Assembly (NCBI RefSeq): GCF_001949145.1
Contig: NW_019091594.1
Span: 191,270 to 255,269, forward strand
Source of the DNA: Acanthaster planci
Taxonomy: Eukaryota > Echinodermata > Asteroidea > Valvatida > Acanthasteridae
Reading direction: 5' to 3'
Length of the DNA stretch: 64,000 nt
In this document: positions 1 through 20,185 of the stretch, piece after piece
Layout: every line of letters begins with the position of its first letter
How positions within the stretch are numbered: the stretch's first letter is position 1
Notes under the pieces: generated by a model
The model's input: only the letters and a program-made list of their open reading frames with translations
The model's database searches: none
What the model was told of the DNA's origin: nothing
Translations under genes and position numbers: made by a program

Positions 1-310
1 GGCACGACGCGACGCCACGACGCAACGGCACGACGCCACGACGCGACAGTAACATACAAAAAGGGAAATGCATTAAACGCAATGTAAAATTTATTGAGCA
101 GTGGGCGACGGCACGACGCGACGGAGCCGTCGTAGCGTCGCGTCGTGCCGTCGGGGCGATCGCACGACGCGACGCTAATTTGGCGGGAATAGAACACCAT
201 AGTTGCTACTACTTAATGTTATGAAATTCCATATCTGTCGTCGTGCGTCGCCAGGGTGCGTCGTCCGTCGCCCGTCGTGCGTCGCCCGTCGTGCGTCGTT
301 TTTATTTTTG
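1..310. repeat. CGTCG/CGACG-rich degenerate array
   Basis: Three blocks (about 1-48, 106-176 and 236-300) are built from permutations of GCACGACGCGAC and its complement, separated by ordinary AT-rich DNA. Positions 110-123 and 140-153 are inverted copies that could fold. The last block is preceded by GAAATTCCATATCTG. The same word occurs inverted near 1480, beside another CGACG patch, so these are probably pieces of one repeat family. Reading frames through the block are by-products of the repeat and not genes. Confidence 0.75.
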
Positions 311-1364
311 ACCCTTGATTGTTTCACATGTACATGTCCCTGTTCAATCGATCCACCATGCCTGACTCTAATTTTAGCAATAGAACCAGAAAATGTATTC
401 GTGTTTGCAATTGCGCCGAACTGCACTTGAAAGAAGAAATAATATCCTGACAGCAGTAAGGTGACGTGTAGTTAAAAAACACAATTTTTTTGGTTACTTA
501 AATAAATTAACAAAACAGACTTTTGTTAGGGTGGATTGTTTTCCTCAATAAGTTAGTTACTCTAGACATAACTTTACTCGTTAACGGCCTGACTTTAGGT
601 CTACAGCCTATATAATATTCCTGTCTGTCCATGCACGATATCCCACAGAATGGAATGTAAATTATAAATTATTTACAATGTTTGATTCCTTAATAATTTC
701 ATAAGAGACTAACTGATTCAGCATTATTTTAAGGGTGGGTATACCTATGATGAAATCTGCTGTATATTCCAAATTAGACATGAATTGAGTCGCAGGTAGG
801 CTCACAGAAGTCTTTTAAACAGTAATGTTACTTGTTAGCCCCATAAATAATTCTGATATGCTGGACAACCTGTTCTCATTGGCCTATCCACCATGGCATA
901 CACACCCACAAAAACCAACACGTCATATTTTCTGAAACTTAAACCAAGTGGTAATTTTCCCCCTAACAATACATTTAATAAACAGTTTGTTATCTACAGC
1001 ACTGTCTAGTATTTCTGGATTTCAAGGTGAAATTGAGAGGACAAAATGGAATATCGGTTGGCAGATTTCTTTCTAGAATTTGATGAAAACAAGTCGGCAC
1101 ATTTTTACGGTATGCAAATTATATTAGAATTAGACTGTGGATAAGTTGGCCTGAATTTTTGCTGAAAATGTTTTTCCCCAAAAAACACTTGGTTGAATTC
1201 TCAGAGGGGCAAGGGTAGTCTAGCATTATTGGCATTAATTATGGAACTAGTATTGCAGGTGGCATTTGTACTTGCCATATTGGGAAAAGATCCTTAGAAG
1301 TGAATGGAATCATCACATTGTCATTCGTTAAACCCCGGCTTTTGCAGGTCCTATGCAACCCATT
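311..1364. other. Non-coding stretch, no feature recognised
   Basis: AT-rich DNA with stops in all frames. I see no exon with splice borders, no protein similarity and no tandem repeat here. Confidence 0.6.
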
Positions 1365-1500
1365 TTATGGGCGACTGACGACGCACGACGGGCGACTTAC
1401 GACGGAAATTGGCATGTTTGGAACTGGTAAAGGGCAGAATTGGGACACAACAAAAAGCAAAAGGCGACGGGCCACGGCAGATATGGAATTCCATGTAATG
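1365..1500. repeat. CGACG-rich fragment related to the 1-310 array
   Basis: Positions 1372-1402 and 1463-1475 carry GGCGACTGACGACGCACG-like blocks. They end with CAGATATGGAATTCCAT, the inverse of the sequence preceding the CGTCG block at 236. This is what is expected if the blocks are terminal parts of a mobile element present in two orientations. No transposase is visible. Confidence 0.5.
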
Positions 1501-2331
1501 TCGATGTCGAACACAACAGTAGACCGTGGGTAGGTTACAAAGTTGCAGCCAGCTGATCAACAACAATGGCGGCATGACCGTGCGTGCGACGTGCTCTTCG
1601 ATTAAAAAGATCAAAGTCTTAATAAGCCAACCCCACCCCCTTGTTTGTTTGTTCGTTTGTTTTTGTTGGTGATATAATATGTTGTGTTTGTTCATTTCCT
1701 GTTTTTCTGTCTGCTGTCCTTTTTGTTTTGTTTTTGGTCTTTTTGTAGCAGCAACTCGATAGTAATTAAGTTTGCTTTTTTGCAATCCTGCAAGGGTGTT
1801 ACATGTAATTTGTGTTTGTGTGGATGTGGTGTTGTTGCTTGTACTGTTGTTTCTAAGTTTGTTACTGTATTTTTTTGCGTAGATTCTTAACTAAATATAT
1901 ATATTTTTGAGTGAATATTATGTATCTTTTAAATTTGTAAATTGTGTAAATTTTCTGTGTTTTAATCCTGCAAAATAAATAAATGAAATAAAATGAATTC
2001 TGTCATTTCAATAGCATCGCCACCGCCACAGGGAAATTTGCCACCGATTTGGGAATCTATCCAAGAAATTTCTTATCTCTGTGGTAAACTACGTAATTTT
2101 GAGCATTAGTTCAAATGTAATGCGAACAAAAACTAATTGACCAGCATGTTTGCCAACAAACGTCCCAAAACCCGTCTTTGGTAAACGTTACTCTTAGCTA
2201 AAAAAAACACGTTGCACAATGAAATCCACCTCACCTCAAAGGAAAACACGTTTTATCTGTTCAAATCAACATAGAAGCATCCAAATCGAATGCAGTTTCA
2301 TTTGTCTCCCGAGCTCAACCATAACAAGCCT
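1501..2331. other. Non-coding stretch, T-rich
   Basis: A T-rich stretch (about 1640-1900) gives a low-complexity open frame rich in Phe, Cys and Val, with no recognisable domain. I see no gene. Confidence 0.5.
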
Positions 2332-2559
2332 AAAGGGCGTTTTTCTGTTCATGCCAAGATGCGAATTCTGAATATAGACTGCGCCATGTTCGTAATGGAT
2401 AAACCCTTTGTGCATGCCAAACAATGGCTACATGCATTATTTGGCATGCGCAAAGTTTATCCACAACGACACACAGGGTGAGGGTTTCTCTTGGTTTCTC
2501 AGAATGACGCAATCTACGCTCAGAATTCGCATCTTGGCATGAACAGAAAAACGCCCTTT
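2332..2559. mobile_element. Foldback MITE with perfect 40-bp inverted ends
   Basis: Positions 2332-2371 and 2520-2559 are exact reverse complements over 40 bp, beginning AAAGGGCGTTTTTCTGTTCA. Inside, GGATAAACCCTTTGTGCATG near 2398 pairs with its near-inverse ending near 2462, so almost the whole 228-bp unit can fold into one hairpin. It has no coding capacity. I could not define the target-site duplication with confidence. Perfect arms suggest a fairly recent insertion or maintained pairing. Confidence 0.8.
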
Positions 2560-2859
2560 TAAGCTTCTTGTAGTTGAGCTTGCATTTATTCATTCGTTCT
2601 TTATTTTTTCCCACCTAATTATATGCAGTAAAGATATAACAGGAAAATGATTGTGGATGGAGTCCCATAAAAGAAGTGCTTGTCCTCAAGGGATCCCATT
2701 AGGAATAATTCACATCATTACGAACAATACAATAAATACGACATACAATTTGACAAGACAGTAAGACACGTAAACACTAAGTCTTGTAACCCTGGAAGCC
2801 TCAAAAACTTACTGATGTTAAATAGAATTTGAATACCCACTTAATAGTTTATCTTTATA

Positions 2860-3330
2860 TTCACGTTTAAATGTTAGTAGGTTTCGTAGATTCTTTATAG
2901 AGGCGTCTCAGGAATTCCACAGCCTGGAGCCCTCATGCTTGACTGTATTTTGTGTGAGAGTAGAATGATGAAGTTTCTTTTGCTGTCTGAAGAAATGGTG
3001 GTGCACTTCTTCATTTTGATAAACATAGAACAAATGGATTTAGGTATTTTTTTAGTGTTTAACTGATGCATGACGATCCCACACTGAAGGAAATATGTGT
3101 CATTTACTTTGAGAGTTTTGTACGAATAAAACAACGGACTACTATGTTCAAGGTAGGTGGCAGAGTAGATTATTCTTAAAACTTTATTTTGAAGTGTAAG
3201 TATTCTACTGATTAAACTAACCTCACAATCACCCCAGGCTAATATCCCATTTGATAGATATGGTACAATTAAAGTATTGTAAAGTTTAAATAGTACATCC
3301 TGAGGGGGAAGTGGCTTCAGTTTACATACA
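2860..3330 (-). pseudogene. LINE C-terminal region downstream of the reverse transcriptase
   Basis: One frame (3134-2895) reads PLFYSYKTLKVNDTYFLQCG and continues with CSMFIKMKKC. This is the pattern seen after the reverse transcriptase in CR1/L2-type LINEs, where a PLF...LKI..I segment is followed by a tail ending in a GSRLWNS-like motif. Here that motif appears in an adjacent frame as EGSRLWNS followed by a stop. The assignment rests on pattern resemblance only. No intact protein is encoded. Confidence 0.55.
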
Positions 3331-3409
3331 ACTCTAATATTTTGTTAAAATAGTCGTGCAAATATTATTGATTTGTTTTTTTCATGAAAGTTCCGTTAAA
3401 TATACCTTC

Positions 3410-3830
3410 ACCAACACCACGAACTGACACATCTTCACTTGTGCCAGTTGTGAAAAAGCGTGATTAGAGCAGTTTTGGTTTCACGAAGTAACACAGAATA
3501 TTGTACACTCGTGCATTATCGAACAATCTCGTTTTCACGAAGAAGCACAAATGTGTGTTTTGTCAATATAGCATAGAGAAAAAACGCTGCAAATGTCTAA
3601 AATGATTTTATTTCAAATGGTTGACGAAACTGAAAACAAAATGCTCTTAAAACTCGTAACTGTGTAAATTAAGGACAACGTCAATTTCTGAATACGGCAA
3701 ATCAAGGAGCACGTGACGCAAGACATTTGTGCCTCTTCGTGAAAACGAAAATATTACATTTCCATAAAATACGCTTTGAAGCGCGCACACATTTATAGAT
3801 TTGTGTTACTTCGTGGTACTTGTAAAAAAC
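3410..3830. repeat. Nested inverted-repeat (MITE-like) insertion inside the LINE
   Basis: The inner arms 3530-3554 and 3723-3747 are inverted copies of CGTTTTCACGAAGAAGCACA-type sequence over 25 bp with one mismatch. The outer arms 3482-3495 and 3802-3815 (CACGAAGTAACACA) are perfect inverted copies. The block has no coding potential and sits between the reverse-transcriptase part and the C-terminal part of the surrounding LINE, so it probably inserted after that LINE. The outermost ends are approximate. Confidence 0.65.
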
Positions 3831-3888
3831 CTAAGAATTTGACACAATCGGTTATATCAATATGTACATCATCAATAAAGATTTTAGG

Positions 3889-4700
3889 TCATTTATGATG
3901 TTTCTTTTTACTAAACAACATAAAGTTAGTCTTCTTAAAATTAAGAGACAACCTATTTGCTTTAAGCCAGTTTAAAACTTTGGTAAGCTCAAGATTAACA
4001 TTATGATAAAGAGTATTAATATTAGGGTGACTATAGAATAGGTTACTGTCATCAGCAAGTAAAATAAAGGTAAACAAGTCAGAAGATTTAACAAAGTCAT
4101 TTATATAGATGGAAAATAAAAGTGGCCCCAGAATGAGTCCCTGCAGCGCTCCATGGGAAACTGTACTGACAAAGGAGTGAGTACCATTAACAGATACAAA
4201 TTGCTAACGATTTGAAAGGTAACTCCTGAACCACTCCAAGGTGGTTCCTCTAATGCAATAATAAGCAAGTTTGTTTAGAAGTATGTATTATGATTGACTA
4301 TATCAAAGGCCTTGGAGAGGTCCAGGAATAAACCAATTGTAACACAGGATGCATCTAAATTATAAGTTATTTTATCAATTAGGTGAATAATAGCATGTAA
4401 AGTTGAATGGTTTTCACGGAATCCAAATTGACATTCAGAAATTATGTCGTGTTCACCTAGAAAGTCCATTATACGATTGTGATTTATTCATTCAAGAATT
4501 TTTGAAAAAGTAGTAAGAACCGAGATAGGCCTATAATTATTTAATTGATCAAGATTACCACTTTTAAAAATAGGAGTGACCAACTTTCATATAATTTAGT
4601 ACTACACCTGTCAATATAGACATGTTCACAATAAACCGTTTAGAGATCGCCCGGATCACTTCCTTAACCAGCGAAGGAAGGGTCAAGCTGAAGGTGCTTA
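3889..4700 (-). pseudogene. LINE reverse transcriptase (broken)
   Basis: In minus-strand order the frames show NNYRPISVLTTFSKILE, then ECQFGFRENHST, then GLFLDLSKAFDIVNHN (around 4290), then a GLILGPLLFSIYINDF block, then LADDSNLFYSH (near 4050-4020) and LNWLKANRLSLNFKKTN. These are successive fingers and palm motifs of non-LTR reverse transcriptases, with the catalytic ADD seen as LADDS. At least two frame changes and stops separate them, so it is not functional. CR1, L2 and jockey clades share these motifs and I cannot choose among them. Confidence 0.8.
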
Positions 4701-4751
4701 GAAGGGTCAATATTTGGGACGGACTTTTTCCAATTATATATGAGATCATTT

Positions 4752-5345
4752 TTATTTAGGACAGCGTTTGATTTCGGTGTTAAAGAAAGGGATGTGATGG
4801 TCAACATTTTTTTTTGTTCCTAGTTTAGCTAATTTGTCAGCTTTTTCATTGCCAGGAATATCACAGTGGCCCGGAATCCATTCAAATCCTTGGTGCTGAA
4901 TAGTAATGAGGGTATGTCGAATGTCACAGACGATTTCATTCTGGGGCAGGGGGTTAGCAATAGCTTGGATGGCACTTAAACAGTCACTGAATATACAAGA
5001 GTGAAGTGGATTGACGGTTTCTATCCATTCCACGGCTAAGAGGATAGCGAAAAGTTCAGCTGTGAAAATAGAGATATCGTTGTTAAATCTGACATTTTTG
5101 GAGTAGTTAAGTTGGGGAATATGCAGACTGCAGCCAACTGTCTTGAGGTCAGGATTAAAAGATCCATCAGTATAGATCCGAAGTTATTTGTGCCAAACCG
5201 TATTAATAACTTCTTTGCTGATACTTCCTCGCATGTTTGGGTCGTCATTGTATGAGATCCGGGAAAAGATTTCTGTAGATATGTTAGGATTGTAATAGTG
5301 CCAATATGGAAAGTTGTCAGTTAAAGGGAAAGTAACAAAGCGATT
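4752..5345 (-). pseudogene. RNase H fragment of a second, I-clade-like LINE
   Basis: From about 5185 down to 4752 one minus-strand frame stays open. It shows the ordered RNase H motifs IYTDGSFNP, TAELFAILLAVEW, IFSDCLSAI, FEWIPGHCDIPGNEKADKLA. The catalytic acidic residues TDG, AE, SD and NEKAD are all recognisable. In LINEs RNase H lies after the reverse transcriptase, yet here it lies upstream of the reverse transcriptase at 4700-3889. It is therefore best read as a separate truncated LINE inserted into another. The 5' boundary is uncertain. Confidence 0.7.
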
Positions 5346-5700
5346 AATTATCTTCCCCGTATTTTTAATATTACCCTTTTCTTTGTCCAATTGTTTAGTA
5401 TAATAATTACATTTAGAGGTGAATATAGCACGAGTTAAAATGTTTTTATAGCGTACGCATTTAGAACGATGTGCATCTGTGGGGAATTTGACATAAACCT
5501 ATGATAAAGATTATTCTTACGTTCAATAGATTTACGTAAATTAACAGCAACCCAGAGCTCTGAAGACAAATGACACCGCATTTTATTTGGATCCTTCCAT
5601 GATTTATTTGAACAGATAAAATCAGAGAAAATGTGTTTTCCTTAGAGGTGCCAAGACTTGTTTCTTTCCATATTCTATCGCCAATGGTTTTACATAACAC

Positions 5701-5960
5701 AACTGTTTAATGGCAGAAGTGTGTGTATGCAGGCACAGCATTATGCTTGTGTAGTTATCATTAATAGGATTTGTGCGCGAAATAAATACTGTACGATAAT
5801 GAAAGAGCTGATCATTGTGACTCACTTGCATATAAGCCGCACAGACAGCAAACTGTTTAGTGCGGGCGATGCACATATGTACATTCTACCCTGCCAGAAG
5901 TCTCTTCAATGCGTGTGCAAGCGGTTGGCGGATTATTACCAATGAGTTCCGCGTGCAGAA
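5701..5960. other. Upstream flank of the LINE, no gene
   Basis: Short open frames on both strands have no recognisable domain and overlap each other. I see no exon. Confidence 0.4.
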
Positions 5961-6680
5961 GTCGGCAAGGAAGTGCTGTGAAGACCTAGAAGTCATCATA
6001 AAAAGCTGTGAAGATTTAAGTCGGCAAAGAACTGCCATGAAGATTAATTAACTTACAAAAGCTGAGAAAGTCGCTAACTTGAGGAGTGTTGCGAAAATAA
6101 TCATAAGTCGGCAGCGCTTCCACTTTCAAGGAAATTTCCTTATTTCAAGGAAATTTTTGCTCTCGAAGGAAATTATAAGTATAATAAATCTAAGGAAATT
6201 TTGAGGAAATCCCCCGAATCTAAAGAAATTCTAAGGAAATTACTAAATTCTGAACAAATTCTTTAAATATTCTCAAAATTTGCAGCAAAGCCTACATTTC
6301 AAACTCTACAATAATATTCTGTCAGATTCAGGATGACTGGAAACAAGACTAGTAAAATAAAACTTTCTGAGTCTGCGCACAAGTTTGTCTGTTGCCATCA
6401 TGCAGATCGATATCATCACACACACATGACGCACACAGCCTGATTTTTTTTTTCCCAAGACCGTGAGTGTTAGCATTATACTGACCTCTGCTTATAAATT
6501 ATCATCCAGCAAACAAGCATAGTAGTTTTGGTAGTACATGCATATTAGGCGTTTTGGTTGTTAACTAAAAAAACAAGGAAATCGGGAGGAAAATAAGGAA
6601 ATTTGGCTCTGGGGATGGGGAAATTTTCATTTTGACTGTGAAGTACAGAGTCGGCAGAAAAGTGCCGTGAAGTTTAGCAT
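5961..6680. repeat. Short dispersed repeats (GTCGGCA...GCCGTGAAG and AAGGAAATT)
   Basis: The phrase GTCGGCAaagAA(g/c)TGC(c/t)GTGAAG occurs at about 5964, 6020 and 6650. Between them, 6125-6245 is a loose tandem of AAGGAAATT words. Both are degenerate, and neither encodes protein. Confidence 0.5.
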
Positions 6681-8705
6681 TTTTCGAGGTCAGCGTAACT
6701 GCAGTTTGTACAAGTTAATTTCGACCAGCCGACCCAGCCAAATTACTGAAGCACGCGTAGCAACAATTATTTCTGCAGACCAGCATTATACAATGCATAT
6801 AGGCTAGCTGCAGCGACCCGAGTCACTCATTCTGACCAGCGAGATGAACTAAATGTTGATAAATCTTTTGAAATAAATGCAATAGAGGCACCCAAGTGAT
6901 TTTTAGAAATAAATGAGATAATTTTAAGTTGCATTCTGAACACAGCAGCTGTTTCCTCGAGTAATTCTCTTCATGTTCGATCACTTACTAACATGTATGC
7001 GTGCGCCTGCGCAATAGTCGAAAGAATGGTGAAACCTCCCTGGTATTGCCTGGACTGCCTCAACCTCCCCACCCCTACCCTTCCACCCCGCATCATTAGG
7101 AAAGTTGTTTGACACTTCGGATTTCTCCCCCTCGCTCGTTCCCGCCCCTTCCCCATCCGTTGACTTTGACTGAGACTAACAACATACAAGACAGCTTAAG
7201 TATACGGTGGGTATATACGCCAGGTTCCATCATTCTCTAACTCAACGGGTCCCCCTCAACCGTTACAATATTTCCATAATTTCAATTATTGGGATTTTCG
7301 ATAAACACACAGAGAAAGTGTACTTAATAATTTTAATCTACAGGGGATACAATATTCAATGAATATTGCAAGTAATCATAATAAAAAAAGGCACAATATT
7401 TGTCAAATAAACGAGATCAAGCATTTGTTAAAAGCTAATGGCTGCCAGCAAGTCTAATACTTAAAATGTACAATCTACACTTCCTGTTCCATAAAACATG
7501 GCGGCTGAGGATCTACATGCATCAATTATCTACCACAACGTTTATGTATCAGAGTCATCAACCATACTCCAAAAAGAGCTCAGGGTACCTACATCCAACT
7601 TTTATGTTTACTATGGGTTTTTTATTTTCTCAAGTAATTATCATACAATGAATGAGGTGCCAGCAAAATGGAGACACTGTAAACAGTAGTATTCAAAGTA
7701 ATGTGCCTCCTCTAGTTTTGCTTTTTTCTTTTGTTACCTCTGAAAGGTATACAAGTAGCTTTGCACAGTGTCCTAACTGGCAGAATTTAAGACAGAAAAA
7801 GAAGACAGGGAGGTAAGAATTCAAAACGATTCAAATCAATAACATTCACAACATCTACATGTAGACATGGACTTTTTTTTTACAAAAAGTGCACCTGAAA
7901 ATAACCTGACGAAGATTTCGTGAAATACTGCATGGCAAATACTGGAAAAGAAATAAAATTGAATTGTCCCGCTTTGTTTTATGTACAGCTTGTTGTAAAT
8001 AGTACATTTACACAGACCTTAATGTTGAACTTTATTTGTAAGTAAAGATACGGTACACACATATTACTTGTAGAACACTAACTAGTGTTGAAGTTAGTGA
8101 TGGTACTGCCAAGACAAGTTCGCAAAAAAATTAGTTGCAGATACATAGATCAAACCTTATCTCAAAGCCATAGGCCTAAATAAAAGCAAATCCAACACTT
8201 TGTGCCTACACATGTAAGCTATACTTTGGAACACACATGTACATGTAAATACATTAAATAATATGTAGGGCATTAAATCAATTTACATCAAATCACATTA
8301 CATTTCCTCATATAGATTTGTATCTTAAACAACTTTCTTTCCACCTTATGCATGGTCAGGTTCATTTAGAAATTTGAATAGGATTGGATAGAAAAACCAA
8401 GATTACTTTATGGAGTTTTTTCCTGAACCAAGAGAAAATTATTGTGGGACTGGAACAAAATCTTCTTCGGAACAGGAACTTAATCTAATACTTGTTAATA
8501 CTATGCATGTATTGCCGTAATAAATTACCCATATCATTTGTGCCCAATTAAGTTAGGATTTATCCATAGGTTCTGTTTTTATACACACACATTTAGCAAA
8601 AAGCAACCCCAAACCAAGTACATATGCGCAGGTCCTTGAAAAAATATTTGTTCCCTTGGTAAAAAAAGTAATACAGTGAAGATGAAATATGGTTTTCCCA
8701 CAGGT
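6681..8705. other. Non-coding stretch downstream of the methyltransferase gene
   Basis: No exon-like open frame with splice borders is visible. The part next to 8706 probably lies beyond the transcript end of the methyltransferase gene. Confidence 0.5.
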
Positions 8706-8711
8706 TTTATT
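8706..8711 (-). promoter_or_regulatory. Candidate polyadenylation signal AATAAA
   Basis: The plus-strand TTTATT reads AATAAA on the minus strand, about 80 nt past the methyltransferase stop codon at 8793-8791. Spacing and orientation fit a 3' end signal. Confidence 0.55.
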
Positions 8712-8790
8712 ACCCAATATACTCCCTACACTACCGGAATGAAAACCCTAGAATTGCTTATCATTAAACAATCATAATCAAATTCATGGA

Positions 8791-17453
<8,663 letters not shown>

Positions 17454-17814
17454 TTTCTATTTTCAGAAAATGGCAATCTCCAACCGACTTTTCCCTGCAC
17501 ACGTGTATAGCTTTGTGTGACTGCCGCGCCAAGCGCATTAGAGTACTGTACATGTACTACTAGTACATGTACATGTACATCTAGATGTACGTGAAGTGCA
17601 CGCATGCGTGAACGATGGTGTAATTTAGGCACGCACAGCGCATGCGTGCGCTCTTACATGCCATTTATTAATAGTCCGGTTCCACCATACATATACAAAT
17701 GGTATACATGTACATGTATTTCTGTCCCAGTATGGTGTACTTTTTACGACAAACATTTCTCTCTCTTAAGCACCATCAGGGCGACGCAACTACACGAAGA
17801 GACGGCAAGACGGC
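17454..17814. other. 5' flank of the methyltransferase gene
   Basis: This stretch contains an ACATGTACATGTACAT/TAGATGTACGTG palindromic run (about 17549-17592). I could not identify a TATA box or a defined start of transcription. Open frames here are short and unremarkable. Confidence 0.4.
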
Positions 17815-17945
17815 TCCCTTGCGTCGTGCCGTCGGGTCGCACCCGTAGCCTTCTTGCCATTTTTTCTGCCTAAACGTCGCCCTGCCGTCGCCTGTCGCGT
17901 CGTGCTGTCGTGCGTCGCGTCGTACGTCGTGTCGTGCATCGCGTC
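17815..17945. repeat. CGTCG-rich array, same family as 1-310
   Basis: GCGTCGTGCCGTCGGGTCGC and, after 60 bp, GTCGCGTCGTGCTGTCGTGC-type runs. This block abuts the left arm of the large foldback element. Confidence 0.7.
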
Positions 17946-17962
17946 ACATATTACGTTGCCTG

Positions 17963-18492
17963 ACGGACTTTGCCTTAAGCATTTTCAAAAAACGCAATTT
18001 CCCGCTAGAAGAAATTTGGATTTTACTTTGGCAACTCTTCGTGGCGCGTCAAAAGTGGACAACTAAAAACTTCGAATTCCCACTGGCAAAATTACTGTCA
18101 TGCTCAAAAAGCGGACAACTCCATTTTCTCATTTTTTTGCCACTGGGTTTGGGGAATTTGCGTATAGCAATTTCAAAAACTTACTTTTCTGCCAGCAAAA
18201 ATTGGGAATGTACTTAAATAAATCTTCGTAGCCCGTCAAAAGTGGACAAGTAAAAACTTCAAATTTTATTTGATGCTCCCAAAGAGGACAACCCCATTTT
18301 CTCTTTTTCTGCAAGTATCGTAGATGTTCGGGGTTTTTGAAGTTGCGCCATCCCTTTTCATAAATCCCAATTGCTGCTAGCAGAAATTTGGATTTTCTTT
18401 TGCCAACGGCGGGGTGGTCCAAAAGTGGACAAGTTGAAAACTGAAACGACCGCTGCGCTCCCTACGCTCAGAATGAAACGGTCTTGAGAAGA
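17963..18492 (+). repeat. Left arm of the foldback element
   Basis: CAAAAGTGGACAA(c/g)T occurs at about 18049, 18237 and 18420, with a related AAAAAGCGGACAACT near 18108. Module boundaries fall near 18135 and 18310. Confidence 0.8.
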
Positions 18493-19582
18493 TGAGCAGC
18501 CAACATTAACGGTAGAGGGTCAATGGTCCGCATCTGACACGTCGACGGATGGCTTCACAGTTCGAGAAAATGTGGGTGATTCCTATTGAGAAACTTGCAC
18601 ATAGGAAAGGGGCCGTCCAAAGCCTGACAGTCCTACATGCGACTTCCCAGTACACCGTGTAATTCGAATGACGGTGGTGGCTTGCCGTCGGGAATTTCTA
18701 TTTTTAAATAAATGAGCGCATGGTGATATGTCCCCTAAACGATGCTATAGCTAGAATGAACCACTGTGTCCATTCCAGTAGAATAATTGAATTTGCTGTG
18801 GGACGAAAACAGGTTGTAATCGAAAAAGTCATCTCAATAGAAGAAGCTAAGAGCTGTTTAATCAAGTGAAATCAAGAGTTTCAAAAACTTGGGTTTGCTG
18901 AAATAATTTTGACATCCCACAAATAATTCCAAAACACGTATTCAGTCAGTAATTCCAATAACAAAAAAGGATAGCCACGTAGAAAATAGATCTTTCCTCC
19001 ATTACATTAGTCGGTCACTGATATGACATCAAAGATTTAATTTAATATTTATCATTCAAATCTTTGTTCGAAACATCAATACATGTGGGCAGTTATAGTG
19101 GAGGCCTTGGTCATTAATATGAAGACAATTGATTCAAAGTGACAATGTGAAGAGATATTAACGCAATGAAAACACAAACTTGCAATTGACGGCCCAGAGC
19201 AGTCATCTGATACATGTACTGTGAAATGTGAAAAAAACCCCCAAATCTTAGTATATCTGAATATCAACAAATTGGTTGTTCACTTTTGCTACTCCGAGTA
19301 ACTTCCTCCATAATCAGTTCATAATTTTTGTCAGTCTTAGATATATAGTTTTCAACAATTTCCTATAGAATAATACTCCCCCGATAAATCCCATAAAAGT
19401 CACATCCTTGACGTGAAGAAGGTCCAATTTTTATCACAAAATCGGCTAAATGGAAATACAAGTTCCACGAAAAAGGCCGATCACGTTTGTAGTACTACTA
19501 CATGTAAAAAGGACCGTCACTCTCGCAGCCTCGCAACTTTCATCCACCACATGTTTTTTTCAGGGTCGGTGATGCCAATCTT
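18493..19582. other. Centre of the foldback element
   Basis: AT-rich, with stops in every frame. No transposase motifs and no tandem repeat were seen. Confidence 0.6.
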
Positions 19583-20185
19583 CCCAAGACCGTTCTATTT
19601 CAACGTAGGGAGAAAGTGTCCTTCCAGTTTTTAACTTGTCCACATTTGGACCACCCCACCGTTGGCAAAGTAATATCCAAATTTCTGCTTGCAGAAAATT
19701 GGGTTTTATGAAAAGGGGTGGCACAACTTCAAAAAAACCGAACATCTTCGATACTTGCAGAAAATGAGAAAATAGGGTTGTCCTCTTTGGGAGCATCAAA
19801 TAAAATTTGTTAGCAGAAATTTGAAGTTTTTACTTGTCCACTTTTGAAGTGGTACGAAGACTTCTTTAAGTAAATTCCTAATTTTTGCTAGCAGAAAATT
19901 GGGTTTTTTAATATGCTCTACGTAAATTTCCCGAACCCGAAAATCTACTAGCAAAAAATGAGAAAATGGGGTTGTCCACTTTTGGAGCATGACAGTAAGT
20001 TTGCCAGTGGGAATTTGAAATTTTTAGTTGTCCACTTTTGACGTACCACGAAGAGTTGTCACAGCAAAATCCAAATTTCTCCTAGCGGAAAATTGCGTTT
20101 TTTGAAAATGCTTCAGGCAAAGTCCAAAATCTTGAAACTCTACAAACAGAAAAAGAGAAAATGAGGTTGTCCACTTTTGACGCTC
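19583..20185 (-). repeat. Right arm of the foldback element
   Basis: TTGTCCACTTTTG-type words occur at about 19633, 19837, 19971, 20030 and 20167, inverted relative to the left arm. The last copy, beyond 20132, has no partner on the left. Confidence 0.8.

Larger units (their letters stand above)
2640..5700 (-). mobile_element. Decayed LINE (CR1/L2/jockey-like), interrupted twice
   Basis: Read on the minus strand, the pieces appear in LINE order. A Lys/Asn/Tyr-rich linker between endonuclease and reverse transcriptase lies near 5360-5700. The reverse transcriptase follows (about 4700-3889), and then a C-terminal tail (about 3330-2860) containing the family's SRLWNS-like motif. The element is broken by a second LINE fragment carrying RNase H (about 5345-4752) and by an inverted-repeat insertion (about 3410-3830). 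Stops and frame changes occur throughout. The exact ends are not visible. Confidence 0.7.
17963..20185. mobile_element. Foldback-type element with about 0.55-kb inverted arms
   Basis: The left arm 17963-18492 and the right arm 19583-20132 are inverted copies that can be followed through GGACTTTGCCT, AATTTGGATTTT, CAAAAGTGGACAA and ACGGTCTTG(a/g)GAA. Each arm is built of about three imperfect 160-bp modules containing one or two AAAAGTGGACAA words. The right side extends one further module to about 20185 that the left side lacks, because CGTCG array sequence lies there instead. The 1.1-kb centre has no recognisable transposase, so the element looks non-autonomous. Confidence 0.82.

Noticed and set aside
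1684-1890. Open frame rich in Phe, Cys and Val
   Set aside because: Produced by a T-rich low-complexity stretch with no domain.
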